This document shows, piece after piece, positions 58,384-64,000 of a stretch of DNA of 64,000 bases. The stretch lies in the NCBI GenBank assembly GCA_039881145.1, contig JAYKKI010000060.1, positions 3,782,501 to 3,846,500 on the forward strand, read 5' to 3'. The notes beneath the pieces are model-generated. The model was not told the DNA's origin. It did not search any database and saw only the letters and a list, made by a program, of their open reading frames with translations. This DNA is from Druceiella hillmani. Lineage: Eukaryota > Arthropoda > Insecta > Lepidoptera > Hepialidae. The position numbers and the translations under genes are program-made. The number at the start of each line of letters is the position of its first letter. The stretch's first letter is position 1.

Positions 58384-58935
58384 GTGACGTAATTCGTTCT
58401 GAATGTAACTAATCATAAACACGAGAACTGCGATTCACGTATAATTACCACACGAAGCATTCGCTTGTTACGTAATTCATTCTACGTGTTTTTAACCATA
58501 AATTCGAGAACAATAATTCGCGCACAATTACTACACGAGGCATTTGCTTATTACGTAATTCACGCCTCGTGCATTTGCTTATTACGTAATTCACGCTGCG
58601 TGTAATTTTGTATAAACACGATAAATGCAATTCACGTGTAATTACTACACGAAGCATTCGCTCGTTACGTAATTCATTCTGCGTGTAATTAAGCATAATC
58701 ATGAGAACTGCAGTTCGCGTGCAATTGCTACACGAAACATTTGCTCCTTACGTAATTCGATCTGCGTGTAATTAATCATTAACACGAGAACTGCAATTCA
58801 CGCGTAATTACTACACGAAGCATTTGCTTGTTACGCAATTCATTCTGCGTGTAATTAAGTGTAAACACGAAAACTATAATTCGTGCGCAATTACTACACG
58901 AGGCATTTGCTTGTACATAAGTAATTCATTCTGCA
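58384..58935. repeat. Tandem array, ~82-bp unit, 6-7 copies
   Basis: Unit words: CACGAAGCATTTGCTTGTTAC, GTAATTCATTCTGCGTGTAA, AACACGAGAACTGCAATTCA. CACGA(A/G)GCATT recurs at about 58451, 58534, 58648, 58729, 58814 and 58894, with an extra partial unit at 58563. Divergence between units is 10-15%. Confidence 0.92.
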
Positions 58936-59195
58936 CAATGAAAATTGAGAATATGTTGTGTAGTTTTTGAGATATGGGATATTTTCCGTACCGACCGCAG
59001 CAATGACGTTGTTTTTCACATTGACTTTGAGAAATACAAACTTATAAGTTTAATATTGTTTCGTGCTAAGGAACCCTTCGTGCGCGAGTCCGACTCGCAT
59101 TTGGCCGCTTTTTTAATACATCGCCACAGTGGACTTAAAACGTTCAAAAATTATCCCTGTTTTAACGCTTTTCCCAAGGTTCAATTTTATTATCG

Positions 59196-59545
59196 CTAAC
59201 ATTGACAAAATATCTTCCATTTTACGATGTTTTGTGATACTTGCATGTTATACCTATGTTACATTAAAACTTCTTCCACTATTAGAACATTAAACTACCT
59301 ATGTTACATTATACCTATGTTACATTAAAACTTCTTCCACTATTAGAACTTCTTCCACTGTTATTAAAACTTCTTCCACTGTTACATTAAAACTTCTTCC
59401 ACTATTAGTTACATTAAAACTTCTTCCACTTCTTCCACTATTATTATCGCTAACATTGACAAAATATCTTCCATTTTACGATGTTTTGTGATACTTGCAT
59501 GTTATACCTATGTTACATTAAAACTTCTTCCACTATTAGACAATA
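59196..59545. repeat. 90-bp direct repeats around a TTCTTCCACTATTAG simple array
   Basis: 59196-59286 recurs at 59451-59540 nearly unchanged (CTAACATTGACAAAATATCT ... GTTACATTAAAACTTC). Between them ACATTAAAACTTCTTCCACT is repeated about five times with partial units. Confidence 0.92.
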
Positions 59546-59549
59546 ACAA

Positions 59550-60118
59550 TATATGAGTTGAGATTAATGTTTTGGTTTTATGTTTTTACTTCGCATATCT
59601 AACCTCAAAACCAGTGTTAATTGCCTTATGATAGGTGTATAAAAACCAAAAAAGTACTGACAATGAAACTAAAATAATACTATGTCATGTGAATGCTGCT
59701 TTAGACATAAATAGGTCTATAGTTCCAGTTATTTCCCGCGAGATGCTACACGTCCGCACCAATCAACTGCGAATGATGTGATAAGAGAAATAATGTTATA
59801 AACATAACTATACTACAAGTTTATATAGTTAAATCGTGTAGAGATGGGTGTTTAAGTTCACTTGTGTGATCTAGTTTTATGTAGGTCTTTTAAATTAGTG
59901 AACTAGATCTACTAGTTCATTCGTCGTCTCTAAAATAATGGCAACTTTCCTCTTGTATTTTTCAGGCCTGAAAGACTGGAAACACTTGAATGTGTGACTG
60001 TTGCTACTTTTATTTATAACTAATTAATTAAGTTAATAATATACACAAATATTAAGAAAAATACAAATATGTTTTAATTAACAAAGTATATAAATCATCT
60101 AAAATGTAAATTAATTTA
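59550..60118. other. No gene seen
   Basis: AT-rich to moderate, no supported feature. Confidence 0.5.
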
Positions 60119-60121
60119 CTT

Positions 60122-60412
60122 TTTCACAATTAAATGAAACTACGTGATGCAGTATTATTTCAACTTTATTTAAATTCTTTACCACGACCTAGGTTTCGTT
60201 GTATTACAACATCTTTAGGTAGGCAACGTGTTATATAATCTTTTCAAAAAGGTTGGATCTTTACAAATTGCCCACCTGAAGATATTGTTATATAACGAAA
60301 CCCAGATCTTGGCAAAAAAATTAAATAAAGTAGAAATAATACATCATATTAAACACAAAAATTAAATAAAAATAAGGTTCTACATAATTAACGCCAAATG
60401 CATTCAATATTC
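60122..60412. mobile_element. Palindromic hammerhead family, diverged two-arm copy
   Basis: Left arm from TTCACAATTAAATGAAACTA, right arm to ACGCCAAATGCATTCAA. The left core (minus strand) has CTAAAGA in place of CTGAAGA. The right core keeps CTGAAGA and GAAA, but stem II is AT-only and stem III/cleavage is CCCAGATC. Likely inactive. Confidence 0.8.
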
Positions 60413-60414
60413 TT

Positions 60415-61495
60415 AAATTAGTTATATAAATAAAGGACTGTATTGATATAATTTCTGTCATAAAATAGGAATAAGCTTGATTGTCGGAAAATTTTTCTGT
60501 AAAAACTATTATGAAAAATAAATACTGAAATTTTATATCGGGCATATTATTTTTAAATACAAATAAACTACAGCTTATCAACATCAATATAAATTATAAA
60601 ATTCCAGGAATCGTTATAAATTAAATAGTAAAATCATCAAAAATGCTAACACCTAATGACTCTTGATCAAATTATTAAATTATATATATAAGCTAATTAT
60701 ACCTATTAAACTAGACAAAAAACCTAATATTATATATATATATATATTACTTTAAATGAATTTTAACAAAATCTTACCACCTCGTTGTATTTAAACAATA
60801 CAAATACACAGCCCATAACACTAAACAAACCATCACTGAATCGCAGATATGTCATTAAATTTTTTTTTCTTTCATACAAACGGTCAACGATATAAAAACG
60901 AATACAATTTATTTACCAAAGCCTGTAACCTATTAATTTAAATCCTTGAAGATCTTGATATTTTGACAAATAGATTCATTCGGATTGAAGTAAAATGAAA
61001 ATAACAGACATGTGACTTTTAAGTCAAAATATATATTCAGTTAGTACTTCCACTCTTTCTTGAGCAAAACTATTAATTGCCATCTTGTTCTAACGCGTGA
61101 ACAGGTGTATGAAGTTAACGTCGCATATTAGCAATGTATTGCAAATATCATTTGTATCGCACTTCATGAATGTCTTTTATAAGTGATCTACTTTTTTCTT
61201 TCTTTCTTTTATTCTATGGCGATTATTCTTCCCAATGGGAACTTTTGCCAGTGTCAAGTTTAAATTTGTTGGTTAGGCAACACTGACTAAATTACACTCC
61301 GAATATCTGTCACTATTGCTTAATAAGAAATATAAACTAAAGAACAAAACAAAAATCAAATACAAGTTTCCTATGCTAGAACAAATTAATAGAAAATATA
61401 AACGAAAAAAAATTACCGATAATACAAAAGTGACAACAATACATAGACAAATATTAAGTATATACATATGTATGTACAAACAAACATAAAAACAA
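60415..61495. other. No gene seen
   Basis: AT-rich with a short (TA)n at 60730-60748. The 88-codon minus-strand frame at 60321-60587 is hydrophobic low complexity and overlaps the palindromic element. Confidence 0.5.

Positions 61496-61499
<4 letters not shown>

Positions 61500-61580
<81 letters not shown>
61500..61580. repeat. (TA)n microsatellite
   Basis: About 80 bases of TA at the 3' end of the minus-strand LINE remnant. Confidence 0.95.
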
Positions 61581-61582
<2 letters not shown>

Positions 61583-61604
61583 TATAAAAGGTCCAAGATT
61601 TTGC

Positions 61605-61965
61605 TGTCGTTCTTTCTTATGTATTGAATGATTAAGTCAAGAATGGTTTTATTATAAACGAATAGAAGGGATCTAACGTTAATAGGTGATTGAATTTTTT
61701 GATTTAATAATTTATAAATGAATGAAAGAAATTTATTATTTAATGGACAGGCAAAAATAAAATGATATAGATCGCCCTCACCAAACTAACAATCACAGGC
61801 TGGAGACTCTCCGACACGCAGCCTAGCCAAATGAGAAGGAATAGAACAATGACCCAAACGCATGCGAGATACCACTTGAAATTTGGAAGTATCCCGCACC
61901 CGTGATCTGGAACGATCTTTCAATCAGAGACCATCTAGGATAATTGATCTAATTCCCATACAGAT
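61605..61965 (-). pseudogene. Jockey/I-like LINE C-terminal fragment
   Basis: Minus-strand frame of ~115 codons with one clear in-frame stop. It reads SRSRVRDTSKFQVVSRMRLG, HCSIPSHLARLRVGESPACDC, stop, FGEGDLYHFIFACPL, then an LYKLLNQ-like tail. RLGH....SHL.R......C.C...E...H..F.CP is the conserved C-terminal zinc-binding segment of Jockey/I-type reverse-transcriptase ORFs. 5' truncated at about 61965; the reading frame runs to the TA microsatellite. TAG replaces one codon directly after the CDC. Confidence 0.85.
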
Positions 61966-61969
61966 ATAA

Positions 61970-63075
61970 TTATATATTATAAAATGGATATAAACGTTAA
62001 GTCGGTGTATTGGATATGGGGCATGTGATAATATAATTTTAATTCGTTATATGTGTTATGTGATTTTTCACTGAGTAAAACAAATAATGATATAATTTTT
62101 ATTTTTTGACCTATTCCGTCAAAAAATATCGGTGAATTAGTTTATTTTTTGTTTTTCTGTCCATTTCTTCAATTATTATGTTGTAAATGAATTTATTTCG
62201 CTATTTAAATATATTTTAATTTACGGAAAACTTGTGTATTTTCATTTTGGGTCTTCTAAGATTTATAATTTAATACTTTATAAATGGAAATGAATTCCAT
62301 CCACGCAAGACAAAGTGCAGCCAAAAGACTTCAATATTTGTAGATGAGACGATATTATACTTAGCTTATATACCTAACTTTTCCTACCAGTTATCTATTG
62401 TTTATGCCTGGTTTCCATTCCTCAAGGCTTAGAGGAAACCTTAACCAGTGTCCCATAAATAAAATCAATCTTTCTACATGATAAGGTCGAGTATGATTCC
62501 TATATAATGGCTACTTACTCAAGAACGCATTTAGAATACGCTCTGAACGTTTCAAGAACCACTCTTGACCAAGACATGGTGATTAAAAAGACCACGTTAT
62601 AAATATCCGTGATGTCATTGATAATGATAAATGATTTAGTTAGTTTCACAGTTATCTAATTAACTAATAATAAAATTTTGTAATCAAATTTTCACCCATT
62701 TTCTTAACGGACTGAGTTGAAATTTTTCATATACTCCTATATGTTTTTCCTGTGACTATAACACTCTAAGGATGCAGGCACACCCGCATGTAAAGAGCCT
62801 TTCCTTTCTACAGAAAAGGTTATCTAGATGAACCTCTGAGACATTTAGTCTTAAATTTCACATTGAAACTAAAAAATTGAAAAATAAAACAAATAAAAAA
62901 TTAAGTAAAACGACTTTATTTTCACGAAAGTGTCCCACCAAACGGTATAAACTGACTTCTGTACCATTTTTTATTATGGATTAGTACACTATAAGTGGTA
63001 AAATTCAAAGTCATAACGGTATATTACGTCGATTTACCTACAAATATGGTGAAAAACTAATGAGAAAAATGGCAT
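61970..63075. other. No gene seen
   Basis: AT-rich. No repeat or coding sequence that I can support. Confidence 0.5.
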
Positions 63076-63183
63076 AATATGGATTCATGTATTGAATATA
63101 TTTGGCGTTAATATTGTAGAAATTCATTATTCACAATTAAATGAAACTACGTGATGTAGTATTATTTCTACTTTCTTTAATTT

Positions 63184-63242
63184 CTTTGCCACGACCTAGG
63201 TTTCGTTGCATTAGAACATCTTCAGGTGGGCTATTAGCAAAG
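63184..63242 (-). ncRNA. Candidate hammerhead ribozyme, left arm
   Basis: Minus strand: CCCAC, CTGAAGA, U, GTTCTAATGCAAC (stem II reduced to 3 bp by a C:C mismatch), GAAACC, UA, GGUC, GUGG. Core bases intact; the weakened stem II makes activity less likely than for the right arm. Confidence 0.6.
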
Positions 63243-63269
63243 ATGCTAATATCCCACCTGAAGATGTAT

Positions 63270-63328
63270 CTTTGCTAATATCCCACCTGAAGATGTTGTA
63301 ATACAACGAAACCTAGGTCGTGGTAAAG
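63270..63328 (+). ncRNA. Candidate hammerhead ribozyme, right arm
   Basis: CTTTGCTAATATCCCAC, then CTGAAGA (63287-63293), U, GTTGT-AAT-ACAAC, GAAA, CC-UA-GGU, predicted cleavage after C63319, GUGG then UAAAG. Same sequence as 29787-29845. Confidence 0.72.
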
Positions 63329-63394
63329 AAATTAAAGAAAGTAGAAATAATACTACATCACGTAGTTCCATTTAATTGTGGATGGATTTATGTT

Positions 63395-64000
63395 TTAGAT
63401 TGTTGGTTTAATCATTTATTTTGGTTATAAAATCGTGAGCGCTTGCATTCTATGGTTCAAATGTGATATTAATTTGTGGCTGAATAGCATTTGAAACTGA
63501 GCAAGGCTTCTGAATTACATTAATAACATATTTAATCATTAAATAGCGTCCACGATTCAACCCTCATCATTATGCTCATCGCAGCTATAAAGAAAACGTT
63601 TTATGTCATATGTTTTGGAACAGCAAGAAGAAGCTGGACCATCTCTGAGGCCAAATCGGTGTAGGCTTGAGTACGTAATATGGTGATAGTCGGGTTGAGT
63701 AGTAACATTTTATTAAACGGAGAACTATAACCAGCGATAAATTGCAAAAAATAATTTAAAAAAAACATGGCTAGTTTTATCTGGTCTCAATACTTGTAAT
63801 GGCTCGAGGATATTGAAAGATTAAATTACTATGAAGTAATGAAAAGTCATTGCACTGACAACCAACAGACACCAAAGCTAACACCAAAGCAGATGCCACC
63901 CCAAAATGGGATAAACGAAGTAATATTTTAACACTGCACTTTTGCAAATGATTCGTATGGATTATCAGCTACTCCATCTGGTTGAAACCACGGGATTTCT
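63395..64000. other. No gene seen
   Basis: Moderate composition with short frames. ACACCAAAGC is repeated at 63870 and 63882. Nothing recognised up to the window edge. Confidence 0.45.

Larger units (their letters stand above)
63091..63381. mobile_element. Palindromic hammerhead family, both arms core-intact
   Basis: A 291-bp copy flanked by ATGGATTCATGT (63079-63090) and ATGGATTTATGT (63382-63393), a 12-bp duplication with one mismatch. Left end ATTGAATATATTTGGCGTT, right end TTTAATTGTGG. Both arms keep a full CUGAAGA/GAAA/GUC core. A 25-base piece of the arm start (GCTAATATCCCACCTGAAGA) is duplicated at the centre (63245-63290). This is the best-preserved copy in the window. Confidence 0.92.

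Noticed and set aside
60119..63381. Treating the palindromic copies as ordinary terminal-inverted-repeat MITEs
   Set aside because: Duplications are 11-13 bp, single-arm truncated copies exist, the two ends differ and the arms carry a ribozyme-like core.

Overview
This is eukaryotic, very AT-rich, non-coding-dominated DNA from an insect or close arthropod relative. The reasons are one spliced exon of a DM13-domain (Skeletor/Knickkopf-type) gene, many insect-type transposon remnants, long (TA)n runs, and no prokaryotic gene organisation. Lepidoptera is plausible but the sequence does not prove it. The window is mostly, perhaps entirely, intron or intergenic DNA. The only host coding sequence I can support is the exon at 47830-48055 (+), which has good splice sites on both sides. 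If the gene runs left to right, much of the upstream 47 kb could be its intron.

Layout. 1-1.4 kb: old repeats, a ~444 bp element (second copy near 47 kb) and a tRNA-derived SINE with a perfect 14-bp target-site duplication. 2.6-8.8 kb: one repeat family with internal tandem arrays, including a ~1 kb minisatellite of ~39-bp units. 10.8-11.2 kb: first copies of a palindromic family described below. 13.2 and 57.3 kb: two copies of a ~410 bp LTR-like repeat. 19.4-21.6 kb: two decayed LINE 3' ends, one split by a palindromic insertion. 23-29.5 kb: tandem duplications and minisatellites. 30.3-32.8 kb: a dead pogo/Tigger-like DNA transposon with a C-terminal PHD-like finger. 35.7-42.9 kb: two satellite-like arrays (~320 bp and ~208-214 bp units), a triple palindromic cluster and a LINE remnant. 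46.3-47.5 kb: an 84-bp tandem array invaded by the second copy of the 444 bp element. 48.8-49.4 kb: a ~122-bp tandem array. 50.2-53.1 kb: a dead hAT-like transposon sitting in a (TA)n tract. 55.2-55.6 kb: a 400-bp TA-flanked MITE with an internal triplication. 58.4-58.9 kb: a ~82-bp tandem array. 61.6-61.9 kb: a Jockey/I-like LINE C-terminus. 60.1 and 63.1 kb: two more palindromic copies.

The most interesting signal is the palindromic family (10.8, 11.0, 21.1, 22.9, 29.7, 37.6-38.4, 60.1 and 63.1 kb). Each arm carries what looks like a type I hammerhead ribozyme core (CUGAAGA, a 5-bp stem II hairpin, GAAA, a minimal stem III, and GUC before a CCAC/GUGG stem I). Copies are bounded by 11-13 bp target-site duplications, as expected for target-primed retrotransposition and not for a classic MITE. 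I infer a short, non-autonomous fold-back retroelement related to Penelope-like elements. At least four arms keep every core base.

Apart from the DM13 exon nothing here looks like an active gene. Every transposase or reverse-transcriptase reading frame recognised carries stops, frameshifts or 5' truncation.
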